64,000 nt of DNA from Lepidostoma basale (Eukaryota; Arthropoda; Insecta; Trichoptera; Lepidostomatidae), in the NCBI GenBank assembly GCA_022606425.2, contig JAHDVF020001251.1, forward strand, positions 1,660,501-1,724,500, written 5' to 3'. The notes under the pieces were generated by a model that had not been told where the DNA came from, did not search any database, and saw only the letters and a program-made list of their open reading frames with translations. Every line of letters starts with the position of its first letter. The stretch's first letter is position 1. This document shows, in pieces, positions 31,630 to 42,276 of the stretch. The translations under genes were made by a program, and so were the position numbers.

Positions 31630-32255
31630 TAAATTTATATGGCGTAATCATGAAACCTATACCGATCGCTCTGTATCTAACTTCACCATATTGTGTTATA
31701 TAGTATTACATTATACAAAGTTTGCCTCTCTTTTTTGGTTGGTAGGTACTTTTCGCTCTCTTCTGCCCTCGATTATTCCCAATTCATCCGAGAAATGGCA
31801 CCAGCGCTCGAGAGCACACTTGAATTTTCAACAGTCTCTGTCTCCCTCGCCCTCAGAGAATGAAAAAAAAACCCACCTGCCGACCCACTTGCACCTCTCT
31901 GCATTGTATCTCGCCGTCCTCTACTGTCTCATTGTTCTCCTCTCGACGTCCAGAGTGTACAATGCGGATTACTCGAATTAATTTTTTTTTTTTAGTCTTA
32001 TATAATGTTGAATTGTAGGTCTTTTAAATTAGAACCATTCAAATATGATTTATCTATATCGTTCTCCCAAAGATAAAGGTATAAGTCATTATAGAATTCC
32101 ACAGTGTTAACGCCTTTAAGATGGAGATGCCCTACGTCCAGGAGTAGACTGATGAGGCTGATGATGATGAACTTGTTTAGTCTACAAACACAAAAGCAAC
32201 CACTTAGACACACATTAGTCCTTGACGAACAATATGAATAAACAAAGAACATAAT
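31630..32255. other. Mostly unique sequence
   Basis: 32085-32120 carries the gaattccacagtgttaacgc block of the PLE group. 32120-32170 resembles an RTE 3' end. No gene. Confidence 0.4.
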
Positions 32256-32263
32256 AACATAAG

Positions 32264-32495
32264 TAGTGGCGGTACTCCCATAGAATCCCAGAAGCCCGGC
32301 TTGCGTAAGAACTTTTGAATCAAACCCCCCAAATCAAAGAATCGCATAAACCAACAACCCACCAAATCACCTTCCAACAATATTCCTATCAGACGTTAGA
32401 GGAATAGCCACAAGAGCTGTAAGCCAGATGAGGTTTTGATTCAAAATTTCTTACGCAAGCCGGGCTTCTGGGCTTCTATGGGAGTGCCGCCACTG
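32264..32495. mobile_element. hAT MITE with 8-bp target duplication
   Basis: 232 bp with ~60-bp terminal inverted repeats. The left end reads tagtggcggtactcccatag; the right end is its complement and finishes ccgccactg. Flanked by aacataag at 32256-32263 and 32496-32503. hAT-type CAGTGGCGG ends plus the 8-bp duplication identify it. Internal sequence is non-coding. Confidence 0.8.
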
Positions 32496-32850
32496 AACAT
32501 AAGGCGTTGAAGCAATGGCAGACACGGGACCAAAGTTCTGAGGACTTCCGAGATGAAGACACTGAAGATTATAGCAGGCAAGACACTTAGATATCCGTGA
32601 GGAACTCCAGAATAAGATAAATATATGTGGCTGAGGATATTATAAAATGCAGTAGACAAAGGTGGAGAGAATGGCGCGATCATGTCCAAAGAATGGACAC
32701 TACCAAACCACTATATTTTGGGTTACATAATCAGTCTCACCGGACTCGTCCTCGTGGATGACCTCCTAAAAGATGGAAGGACATCTGGGAATCCACCTCA
32801 CAAGAGGAGAAACCCTCTGGAGAACAGACCACATAGGTTTATAGGTCAAA
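32496..32850 (+). mobile_element. RTE-E C-terminal fragment
   Basis: Off-and-on frame: WREWRDHVQRMDTTKPLYFG, LHNQSHRTRPRG-stop-PPKRWKD. An in-frame TGA replaces the Arg of GRPPKRW. Best match to 20195-20600 (minus). Confidence 0.6.
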
Positions 32851-32902
32851 AATTCACTTAAGGCTTTTTGGCTGTCGGGTAATGATATTATACCAAATGT
32901 GT

Positions 32903-33788
32903 GAATTTACATTGGACTGCAACGGCACCGTAATGTCACCGACGTAGCCTTGAATCTCCCAGACTCATATTTTCAAATGCTATAATAAAATCCCCACCGG
33001 AAGGATAGATAAGTGTCAGTTTTACGTCTGCGCGTCTCTTATTAACTCTCCCGACCGCAATTTTATTATAGTATTTGAGATAACTCAATAATTCATTGGT
33101 CCGGATTCGGCCCAAGTGTGGTTCGGTGATATGGAGTCCCCACGAGGCGAGATACTCGCTCATGCTAGAGATGGTTCAGAAAAGATTTCTGAGATATCTC
33201 TACATGAGGGAGTTTGGTAGCTATCCGTGTCTTTATCTCACCTCATTCCTCTTGGGCATGCTGGAGACCAATATTTTGCAGATATGAAGAGATGGGTGCA
33301 CACTGACCCATTTTTTCAAACTTATCAGGGGATTCTTTGAGAACTCCGTTATCTTGGAAGCTATCCATCTTTATGCTCCAGATGGTTATCTTCGACAGCT
33401 TCAGCACAGACTGTTTTATCTCCCAGCATGCAGAACCAACCTTCCTCTGGTGATGCCGGTGGGGAGAGCTTTCAAACTGCTGAACATGATCGCTTCGGAG
33501 ATCGACGTCTTTCATATTCGTGAATGTACGTTCAGAAGACAAATACTCTTGACTTTGGAGAGTATTGTGTATTCCTCAAGTCGAACCATCCCTCATGCGT
33601 TCCTGGTATTAAATTGTATATTTATTATATTTGACCTGTTCTCAATAGATGCCTTAAACTGTAATTGTTGTTTGTAATATCTTTGTGGAAATTAATTTAT
33701 TTGATTTGATTTCATAACGAGTTGGTGAGATTCAAAGATACGCCAGTGACGTTACGGTTCCGTTACTGTCACTGTCCAGTATAAATGG
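32903..33788. repeat. Imperfect inverted repeats flanking NLR-T
   Basis: 32903-32960 and 33722-33788 are related in inverted orientation (gaaccgtaacgtcactggcg-like on the minus strand of the right arm). They could be the ends of a DNA transposon carrying the NLR-T insertion. Termini and target duplication are not clear. Confidence 0.4.
33100..33712 (+). mobile_element. NLR-T, longest copy, C-terminal ORF part
   Basis: Frames read GSVIWSPHEARYSLMLEMVQ, KRFLRYLYMR, then after a frameshift LRQLQHRLFYLPACRTNLPL and SEIDVFHIRECTFRRQI. This is the typical end of a Jockey/CR1-type reverse transcriptase (...VWSPxYxxxxxxIExVQKRFLRYL). Tail attTGATTTGATTT. The clade is uncertain. Confidence 0.6.
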
Positions 33789-33789
33789 A

Positions 33790-34090
33790 CCTTAACAGAT
33801 GTATACATTTTCACAATGATGTAATTACGTATATTGGTTTAACACTTTTTAAAAAAAATACATTATTGTTTATGCTCACCTCTTAAATATGTTAAAATCG
33901 TAATTTATGTATCACGACGCATATTTCATAGTAGCCATATAGGTATTAAATCAAATCCCACACGCTGATTCGATGAAAATTGAACAATATTTTGATTTAC
34001 TATTATTCTACGTCACGTAAATCGGGGAAACTTTGTAGTTTGATCATTTTATGTTTGTTTTTTATTTACTCATTTATAAAGTGGAGGGAA
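33790..34090. other. No recognisable gene or repeat
   Basis: Unique AT-rich sequence. Confidence 0.4.
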
Positions 34091-34960
34091 TGCGACCACA
34101 AGAACGACCGCCGAACCCCTGGTCCGATCAAATCAGGGATCTGACTGGTTTCTCATAAGCTGCAGTCTAGAGACTGACGATTTTCGAAAAAGAAGGAAGC
34201 ATGACAGTCTGCAAGATTAGTGTAAACGGTGAAAATCTGGAACAATTGGATGAATTTGTTTATTTAGGAAGTGTATGTTTACAAAGGATGGGACGGTGGA
34301 GAATGATATTGAAAGAATGGTTGGGACAGGCAACAGAGTAAATGGTGCACTTAAAGTTGTCATCGCAAACAAAAGTCTATCCAAAAAAGTTAAGATGGCA
34401 AAAAGAAGGATGAAAGTAGAATAAATGCAGTAGAAATGAGATCTCTAAGACGAATGTGTGGCAAATCTGTATATGATAGAGTAACGAATGCAAGTATAAG
34501 AAGTGAATGTGGTGCGAATGAAAGTGTTATGAAATAAGGAAAGGGTCATTAAGATTGTTTGGACACATGGAAAGAATAAGTGAAGACAGAATGGTGAAGA
34601 AGGTATATGTAAACGGCGTGAACGGAGCTAGAAATAGATGAAGGCCGAGGAAAACGTGGCACGATCAAATCAATCAAACATTGAATGTCGGTCACGTGAG
34701 GAGTCGAAGAAATCGACGTGCATGCATGACAAAAGATGTATGAATGTAGAGGAAGCGAGAGAAGTATGTCAGGACAGAACAGTGTGGTGTTCCATTATTT
34801 CTGCCTACCCCTCCGGGGAGACGGCGTGATGGTTAGTTAGTTAGTTAGTTAGTAGAGACTGACGGGTGACAGGAGCGCATGGCGTTCCATGGTCAATGGT
34901 TTACAGGATGGACACGACCCTCAATCGTGAGGAATACGACTGATAAGAAGACTCTTTATT
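34090..34960 (+). mobile_element. RTE-like 3' end split by RTE-A
   Basis: 34090-34179 (RPQERPPNPWSDQIRDLTGFS) continues at 34865-34960 (RSAWRSMVNGLQDGHDPQS). The tail becomes cttcttgttct-rich. The RTE-A insertion at 34180-34852 duplicated 12 bp of it. Confidence 0.55.
34180..34852 (+). mobile_element. RTE-A copy with 12-bp target duplication
   Basis: From EKEGSMTVCKISVNGENLEQ (5' truncation point) to the (GTTA)n tail. Flanked by tagagactgacg (34168-34179 and 34853-34864). An internal deletion removes VHNGVLVPTLMYGSEAWN. Frames are broken. Confidence 0.8.
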
Positions 34961-35106
34961 GTTATTCTTCTTGTTCTTTTCCTGTCGGAGGTTGGACGAC
35001 ATCTTCTGTTCATGTTTCGTCTATCTAAGACGATTAAAATCCGTGAAAAGGAGTATTCCTCATGACACTTTCAAAACTCTTGTAAATTCCTTTGTTGTGT
35101 CACGAC

Positions 35107-35577
35107 ATGACAATTGAAGACTACAGGAAAACAAGGATTTTTTTTTTCAAATTGAAAACCCATCTTTTCATATTTCATACCCAATTTAAACATTTATACT
35201 TTGTTCTACTATACTTTTAAACCGATCGTTTTTTAAGCGGTCACATTTAGATTTTTAGATTTAAAACACGTCTTAATGCGCCCTTGAGGTGATTACATCA
35301 CAAAAACGGCGCTTTAAAAGTTAGCATATTATTATTATTATTATTATAATGTCAGTAGAAGGTTAATTTGAATAAATTGAGAATAAAGCAAATCAAAATC
35401 TATATATTTCTTAGCAATTAGCAATCGATTATCTGGCCATAGTCGATGACACACATGATTTTTGAATATGAAAATTTTACTGTGGATAGATACGTACAAA
35501 TGCCGCTAGAAGGCATTTTTACATTTATTTTGAATTTTAACTGACATTCCTTGTTTTTCCCCTGTAGTCTTCAATTG
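35107..35577. mobile_element. Putative MITE containing a CR1 insertion
   Basis: gacaattgaagactacagga (35107) and tgtagtcttcaattgt (35562-35577) are inverted termini of ~30 bp with a 2-bp indel. Inside is a CR1 3' end (35137-35352, plus, ending in a TTA tail). Superfamily not assigned. Confidence 0.45.
35137..35352 (+). mobile_element. CR1-like 3' end
   Basis: aattgaaaacccatcttttc ... gcgcccttgaggtgattaca ... (TTA)n. Same subfamily as 6601 and 62468. Confidence 0.6.
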
Positions 35578-35589
35578 TAATCGAATTTA

Positions 35590-36534
35590 TGCAAACATTC
35601 CAAAACAACATGTTTCGCTAAGGCATTATCAAATATTAATGTTCCATACATAATTGTGTCCCTAGCCTTTTCTACAATGTTTTCATCAAACGTAATATCT
35701 CTTATTCGTGTCGACATGCATTGTACTAATATCAAATTACAGTAAATTCAATTTATATTTTTTACCATTTCTCGAACGATTCAAAGTCACCCTTTTATCG
35801 CCAAATGTAACCCCATTTTACCCTTGTCTACATTTCGCGTGGCTGAACACGAGTTTCGCAATTCATACAGTACTCTCGACAAAACCTCATCATCATCCAA
35901 TTGATTTACCAAATAAACAATTCACGTTTTATAATACGCTGAATCGTTTTTGTTGAACTGACTTCGAATCGAGGTGTTGAAACTACATTAGCGATCATTG
36001 TTTCGTTTATTATGACGATTAGGCAACATTTCGTGAGCTGTTTTCTAGTTCCGTTCAAATGCAGAGTTTAATCTCTAACCGCGGTTTATACCTTGCGCAC
36101 GTCGCGGCGTAATCTAGGCTTTGAGTTTAACTGTAACTCGCGTAATAATCTTTCTTTTTTACTATCGAATTTCTGTAACAATGGCCACTTTCGGGGCGAG
36201 CATAATTCCTGACCCGCCGCGGAGCGAAAGGCCTATCGGCATCTCGCGTGACAGGCCATTTAAGGACATATTTGTATGCAATTTGCAAACAATAAGAACT
36301 AATTTCGCTTACGTAATTTTTGTTGTTATGACAATTTCGTTTTGCTCGTGGCAAATTCAATCTTGCGGCAGTGGTTATAATAATTTCATTACTCTATCGT
36401 TTCATATATAATTGAATAATGCAGTACATTCCCGATTTTCCGGGATGGACGGTAAATAAATCCCGTATAATCGATTTCCCGGTTAATCCGAAAACATTTT
36501 TTTTTCTTTTTATGAATGATTTATTATAATTGAT
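35590..36534. other. PLE scrap, then unique sequence
   Basis: 35608-35655 is a PLE-like piece (aacatgtttcgctaaggcat). From 35660 to 36534 no repeat or gene is recognised. An 82- and a 96-codon frame lack signatures. Confidence 0.4.
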
Positions 36535-37335
36535 AATCTTAACTTGAAACTCCGACAAAGAATGATTAAATGTTATATATGATCTGTTCTACTATATGGC
36601 TGCGAAACCTGGACTCTAAAAGTGAATGTTATGAGCGTTGTAAGCGTTCTAACTAACTAACTAATTAACCATCACACAATTTCCCCGGAGGGGTAGGCAG
36701 AGAGGATGGATCGCCACAATAGCCTGTCCTTGTGGCCGCCTTTTAGTAATTGATTAATTTGGTCATGCCATGTTTTTCCTCGGTAGTCCTCGGCTTCTTT
36801 TCCCACTCACGCTGCTTGTGTACAACTTTTTAACCATTCTACTCTCATCCATTCGTTCCATATGTCCAAACCATCTCAGGAATCCCTTTTTAATTTTATT
36901 CGTGATACAGTCATCTGCCTTACATTTCTTTCTTATTTCATCGTTCGGTATTCTATCATACAACGTTTTCCCGTAAGCGTTCTAGATGTGGATATACCGC
37001 AGAATGCTCCGTATACCGTGGACCGATAGGGTCAGTAATGCAGACGTACTGCAGAGAGCTTGAGCCAATAGAGAGCTGTTGTCGAGTGTGCAAATTAGAA
37101 AGGTCTCATACGAGTATTTGGGTCATTTGCTAAGGGGAGAAAAATACCACCTCCTTCGACTTATATTAATGGGTAAAATTGAGGGACGTCTGGGAGTTGG
37201 TAGAAGGCAGCTGTCCTGGCTGCGGAACATCAAAGAGTGGACAGGAATAACAAGAGTTCAGAACCTTTTACAAGTGGCGCAGGATAAAGATGCCTTTGCT
37301 GCAGTGATCGCCAACGTTGGGAGGACCTGATACGA
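36535..37335 (+). mobile_element. RTE-B copy interrupted by RTE-A
   Basis: 36535-36650 (LNLKLRQRMIKCYI, LLYGCETWTLKVNV) resumes at 36984 (MWIYRRMLRIPWTDRVSNAD) and runs to AAVIANVGRT-stop at 37330. Older than the inserted RTE-A. Confidence 0.75.
36651..36972 (-). mobile_element. RTE-A copy nested in RTE-B, 11-bp target duplication
   Basis: 322 bp, minus strand, tail actaactaactaattaacc. Flanked by gtaagcgttct (36640-36650 and 36973-36983). Frame 36763-36963 reads YDRIPNDEIRKKCKADDCIT and MERMDESRMVKKLYTSSVSG. The last ~80 codons are internally deleted. Confidence 0.85.
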
Positions 37336-37500
37336 CGGAATTTATTTTTCTCGACATGTTTCGAAGATTTTATACATTTATCGCCAGGAGAACGTTATAA
37401 ACCAAACAAAATTATTTCGTCAAAATTCATTATCATGGTTTTTAAAAGTGTTAACGCCTTAAGTTTATATGTAATAAATTTAAAATATAGTCCGTTGTTT
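37336..37500 (-). mobile_element. Penelope-like scrap
   Basis: ttatttttctcgacatgttt and cgaaga on the minus strand form the GAAAC-ATGTC end of the PLE motif. The core half is degraded. Confidence 0.4.
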
Positions 37501-37559
37501 TGGCGTTTTGGTCTGTTCATGGCATCACACTTTTTTTTTTCGCGACATCTTCTTCTTCT

Positions 37560-38030
37560 TTGCTAGCCTTCTTCCCTCCACTGCTGGATATAGGCCTCTT
37601 CCAATTTCTTCCACTCGTCTCTATCCTGTTCCCTTTGTATCCAAGATTTTCCAACCCTTTTGACAATATCATCGGTCCATCTCATCGGTGGCCTTCCGAC
37701 ACTTCGCCTATTTTCCCATGGTCTCCAACTGAGTATCCTGGGTGCCCATCTGTTGCCACCCTGTCTAGCCAAGAGTCCAGCCCATTGCCATTTCAATTTT
37801 GCCACTCGGTCCATGACGTCAGCAACCCTGGTGCGGCGTCTGATTTCTTCATTCCTTATGCGGTCACGCAAGCTCACACCAAGTATCTGTCTTTCCATGG
37901 ACCTCTGTGTACTCTTGAGCCTGTGGACACTTTTTGCTGTAAGAGTTGTCGTCTCTAGTCTGTATGTCATCATGGGCAGTATACAAATATCGTAGATCTT
38001 TATTTTGAGACAAACCGCGACATAATCAGG
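37560..38030 (-). mobile_element. RTE-C C-terminus
   Basis: Frame 38057-37563 reads YDICILPMMTYRLETTTLTA, QRSMERQILGVSLRDRIRNE, EIRRRTRVADVMDRVAKLKW, RSVGRPPMRWTDDIVKRVG and AYIQQWREEG, with the stop beside the (GAA)n tail. A well-preserved RTE-type C-terminus; the upstream RT is missing. Confidence 0.8.
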
Positions 38031-38033
38031 TGT

Positions 38034-38130
38034 AATTACACCTGATGATGTCAACATCTGTGGACGAAACAGCTGTCGCGAAAAATAAAAAATAAAAATT
38101 GTGATACCATAAACAGCGTTTTATACTCGT
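38034..38130 (+). mobile_element. Penelope-like terminal repeat with hammerhead-like motif
   Basis: CTGATGA core at 38042-38048, a weak helix II, GAAA 38066-38069, CAGCTG, GTC at 38075-38077. The tetranucleotide after the core again starts with an extra T. A 20-bp palindrome (tcaggtgtaattacacctga) covers the junction with RTE-C. Nearly the same motif is at 56022-56066. Confidence 0.5.
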
Positions 38131-38485
38131 ATTTTAACAGCTAAAAAATGCTTAGTTATAAATCTTATGACGGTGGAGAACCGTTCTTTCCGGCGTCGAT
38201 GAGGCCACGCTGTCCATCACGTCAGTTGCTAGTTGGTACACAATAAAGTCATAACATCCAAGTAGGGAGTGTTCACGGAAGAGGAGATGAATTATAATAA
38301 TAAATTTATAAAAATTTACAACTGTAAGATTTATAATACAATCGTTCTCAAATTAACGACCTCGCCATTAGGTGCGTGGGCCGATACGAAATACTTTTCG
38401 TGTTTATAATGGATATTTATTGTAAGCTCAAAAAGCTTTGTGGCTGGAATTTTGTGGAAATTACAGTCTATCAAAGATTAAATTC
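38130..38485. other. No recognisable gene or repeat
   Basis: Unique sequence. Confidence 0.4.
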
Positions 38486-38489
38486 TCCA

Positions 38490-38970
38490 GAGAGCTAGAA
38501 CTGATAGAATGAATTGTAGGCCAATATTAAAGCCTCCAAGATGTCATGTTTAGATAGTGTGATATGGGGAGGACATTGTAAGATGGTGAAGAAGCAGAAG
38601 ATGCTTTTGCCGTATATAGAACTCGGATGTCCCGAGTGATGTAGGTCTATTTGTCCCTGATAATTACCTTCGTCAAAGACAGCACAGATTGTTTTATTTT
38701 CCATGCTGCAGAACCAACCTGCCAATGGTTATGCCTGTGGGTAGGGCAATCTTATTGCTTAATCGAATCGCCTCGGAGGTCGACATATTTCGTGATAGTG
38801 TGAGTTGCCTCAGGGATGCAATATCAATGTTATGATTTATTCTTATTCTTAAGCTTAATTTTTTTTAATGCTTCTCTTTTTATAATGTAATTGCAAACGA
38901 TCTGGAATTGTATGTCTGTAATGTTTGTGATTTTTATCAAAATAAATGAGAATGAAAATGAAAATGAAAA
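38490..38970 (+). mobile_element. NLR-G C-terminal end with GAAAAT tail
   Basis: Broken frames give LRQRQHRLFYFPCCRTNLPM and VMPVGRAILLLNRIASEVDI-like blocks, homologous to NLR-T but with a different 3' UTR and tail (gaaaatgaaaatgaaaa). Its terminal 200 bp recur at 16438-16615. Confidence 0.6.
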
Positions 38971-39515
38971 ATGAAGAGACCATGTGGACCGCATGGAGAA
39001 TACACGGATTGCAAAAAAACTGCTAACAGCAAGAGATTACCAAGAAGGCCGCTAAGAAGATGGAGAGATGGCTGCACATCATCATGGCTGGCTTATATGT
39101 CCAGAAATGATACAATATAAGCTCTGCTGAACGGTCTTACAAGCGTTGCATGGAATGGTACCAGCTTATATATCTGAATTCTGAATCAGCGAGAACCTGA
39201 ATGCCAGACAGTCTACACTGCGATCAGCTAAGTCTTCTGCGATCGGTAGATTGACTGTGCCACAAGCCTTTGCGGTAGCCGGCCGTTCAGCCTTACTCCA
39301 GTCGGTCTAGACGCATACAGGGTCTTGATTGCTCTGGTCTCTTGGGCTCGGCATAGGTGCCCAATCCATGCTAGGCCACCTGCTCTCACGGTGCTCGTTA
39401 TAAGGGGCTGCTGGGTCATCGTACGGATCTCTTGGTTGGTCCCATGCCTCCAAGCTACCGCTGCAACACCGGGTCTGGGTCCCAGGATCATTATGATTAT
39501 TCTATTCTCAAACTA
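38971..39515. mobile_element. Three RTE/CR1 scraps
   Basis: 38971-39115 (plus): RTE-E-like RDHVDRMENTRIAKKLLTAR, RRWRDGCTSSW. 39120-39288 (plus): CR1-like C-terminus. 39290-39515 (minus): RTE-like AGGLAWIGHLCRAQETRAIK, TLYASRPTGVRLNGRLPQRL. Confidence 0.5.
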
Positions 39516-40265
39516 GTAGATTTTTTTGGTTATTTTAGAACCATACTTCGAACCAGATGTCACCACTGGCTTGGTGATGGTGTTATAATGCACATCAGCA
39601 TTAGTTGAGGGAGGGGTAAAGGATAGAATAATGGTGGATAACTTGGTGGTAAAGGGTTTTTATTGAGAAGGCAGACGGCAATAATTTAGGTCGTGGTCTA
39701 GGAATGTGTCATGAATGAAAACACCGTGTTCCATTTCGATTTTATTTACTGATTTTCCACTTTTGAGTTTATTTTTCTCGACACGTTTTGATGGTAATTC
39801 ATCTTCATCATCGGGAGTGTTGTTTTTACAAGAGATCTCACTTTGTGTCAACTAGTCACTGATTTGAATGTTATTTAGCTTCGTAAGTATGAGCTGAAAA
39901 GAAAATACGTTTTTTGTTTTGGAAAATTTATGATTTTTCCAGTTTCGATTCCCGGACCAGCTGAAATTTCCCCGGTATTAAAGCATCGAATCCGCAAAAT
40001 TTCCATAGTTTTACATTCTAACCTCTTTCCCGCCGTCAGTCCATTTTCGGGAGCTCCTTAATATAATATATTCTGACATATGCAATCCCATTTCGGGCCC
40101 CCTTTCATCCGTATCAGTGTCACCCGATTTTATTCAATATCACCAGGATTTACCATTCGGCGAGCGCAGTGGCTCAACTCGTAATTGGTTCTGCGAATAG
40201 GGCCCCCTTTTTTTAATAATTGAAACTATAACCAATTCGGCGATACCCACCGTATTGAATACACC
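39516..40265. other. Unique sequence with one PLE scrap
   Basis: 39725-39815 is a minus-strand PLE block (tttatttttctcgacacgtt ... cttcatcatcggg). The rest shows no gene. Confidence 0.4.
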
Positions 40266-40269
40266 AAAA

Positions 40270-40390
40270 TATGGTGCACCTTGATATCTTGCATCCAGGG
40301 GGTATGGGTTCAAACTTGGACACGACCAGATTATTGCTTCATAATAATGCACTATTTTATGCTCACCTTAGTCTTTGGTGGTGGTAATTT
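40270..40390 (+). mobile_element. Degenerate SINE-2
   Basis: gggtatgggttcaaacttgg and acacgaccagattattgctt match the B-box and body of SINE-2; the 5' part is eroded. Confidence 0.5.
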
Positions 40391-40409
40391 TTTAAATATA
40401 TCTATGTAT

Positions 40410-41325
40410 TTAAATTTTTAATTGTATTTCAATAGAGACGAAGAAACAAACTGGAAACTGAATATGGATGATCAAGGTGTTTACAGGACTTATGACCTGT
40501 CATTGGTTGGGTTAAGCGCACGCTTTATGTAATTACAACATTCCCCATTCCACCATTGTTATTATGATCATGCATGATACATTTTTGGAAGTTGTATATC
40601 GTGGGTATACTGGCAAAAAACGTTAAGTCGAAAATTGTCAGTTTTGAGTTAGTGATGCAGTATTGTAAAGTTTACAATGCTCTACAAATTGGCAAAATAC
40701 ACGAAGTCGAATGAAACAGATTTTTTCTCTAGTTTTAAAAATAAATTTAACGTTAAATCGTACAAAAGGTATTTCATACAGGCTAAAAGCTTCAAAAAAC
40801 TTAATATTTTTCGAAGAGTCTTGTTGAACATTTTTGTACTGGAAAAAAACGTTAACTCTACTTATTGTCTTCGGCTGAAAAAAATTCCCTCGATTGACTT
40901 TTGACAACGACACTTATATGTTTCAAATTTAAAGAAAACTTAAATGATTGATTTCTCAAAACAGCGATTTTAGACTTAACGTTTTTTGCCAGTATACCCA
41001 CGATATATACTCCAAATCCATACCTATCTTCACGTGTCAGTTCCAGTTAACCATCTATGTAGATTTGATTGTACTAATTAATTTTTTAAGATTAATCTAT
41101 ACAATCCACCCACTAACGCCATCTATGAAGAATGATTGTTTAGCATTTAGCAAACTACTTTATTAACACAATGCGAAGAGGCTACCGCCTCCTAGCGCAC
41201 TGTTTAGCAGTCGCCTGGAGTATCACTCCTATTTTATACGCCAAAGAATTGACCAGAATATTTACAAATATTTGTGAAATGTATACGTATTAGGATTCGT
41301 ATACAGATATAAGTATACATTTCAC
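40410..41325 (+). repeat. R8 long form interrupted by a MITE
   Basis: Same organisation as 9377-9932, with the MITE at 40599-41003 inside. The flanks share aaatatatctatgtat (40394-40409 and 41326-41341), a probable target duplication. The terminal hairpin is shortened on one arm. Confidence 0.65.
40599..41003. mobile_element. MITE with perfect 31-bp terminal inverted repeats
   Basis: 405 bp. Ends tcgtgggtatactggcaaaa (40599) and its exact complement finishing at 41003. Complementarity is perfect for 31 bp and continues imperfectly to ~50 bp. A TA duplication (or ATAT if the outer T/A is not counted) is supported by the empty site at 9555-9580. Two short opposed frames inside have no signature. 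Confidence 0.85.
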
Positions 41326-41341
41326 AAATATATCTATGTAT

Positions 41342-41785
41342 ATTTAAATCTTCTGTGCTAATTGAATTTGGTGCGTATTTAAAGTTACCCCACTGACTTT
41401 CCAATCTTCCCCCTTATTCGCGTGTAACTCGATCCTTTGCGGAGTTTCTGTATAAATAATATTATTTTTTTGTTCCGAAGTAGGATCGTAAAGTTCCCAA
41501 GACAGATGTGCGCGACAGAAGGAGTTTGAGGCGCTCGGGAACACGTCGCATTTCAAAAAAAATGTCATAATGAAGTTAGTACCAAAAAAATATTTTCCGC
41601 TAGTGGTTAGTTATGCTGGAGAGTGAATCAAAAAGTTTCTAATTTGCTACGAAAGGATTTGAGCTCTCTAAAATCTTTTGTTTGAAGTAAGTTTTCTTGT
41701 GTTGAGTGCGTCCCTTCTTACACGTAGGGCATACATCAAGTTATTAGGGTTTAAAAATATTCTTTAAGGTTTTAAAATATAAAAG
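41342..41785. other. No recognisable gene or repeat
   Basis: Unique sequence. Confidence 0.4.
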
Positions 41786-42272
41786 CTAAGATGGCAGTGC
41801 ACAATGGTGTTCTTGTGCCGACCCTTATGTATGGAAGTGAAGCATGGAACTGGCAAAAGAAGGATGAAAGTAGAATAAATGCAGTAGAAATGAGATCTCT
41901 AAGACGAATGTGTGGCAAATCTGTTTATGATAGAGTGACAAATACAAGTATAAGAAGTGAATGTGGTGCGAATGAAAGTGTTATGAACAAAATAAGGAAA
42001 GGGTCATTAAGATGGTTTGGACACATGGAAAGAATGAGTGAAGACAGAATGGTAAAGAAGGTATATGTAAACGGCGTGAACGGAGCTAGAAATAGAGGAA
42101 GGCCGAAATATTGAATGTCAGTCACGTGAGGAGTCGGAGAAATCGACGTGCGTGCATGACAAGATGTATGAATGTAGAGGAAGCGAGAGAAATATGTCAG
42201 GACAGAACAGTGTGGCGATCCATTATTTCTGCCTACCCCTCCGGGGAGACGGCGTGATGGTAAGTTAGTTAG
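41786..42272 (+). mobile_element. RTE-A 5'-truncated copy
   Basis: Frame 41791-42114 is open: VHNGVLVPTLMYGSEAWNWQ, KKDESRINAVEMRSLRRMCG, GSLRWFGHMERMSEDRMVKK, NGARNRGRPKY. A ~25-bp deletion removes TWHDQINQ and shifts the frame. 3' end with the ccctccggggagacggcgtg region. Confidence 0.8.
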
Positions 42273-42276
42273 TAAA

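Noticed and set aside
35708..36411. 82- and 96-codon frames as small genes
   Set aside because: Overlapping frames on both strands, no signatures, no repeat or splice support.
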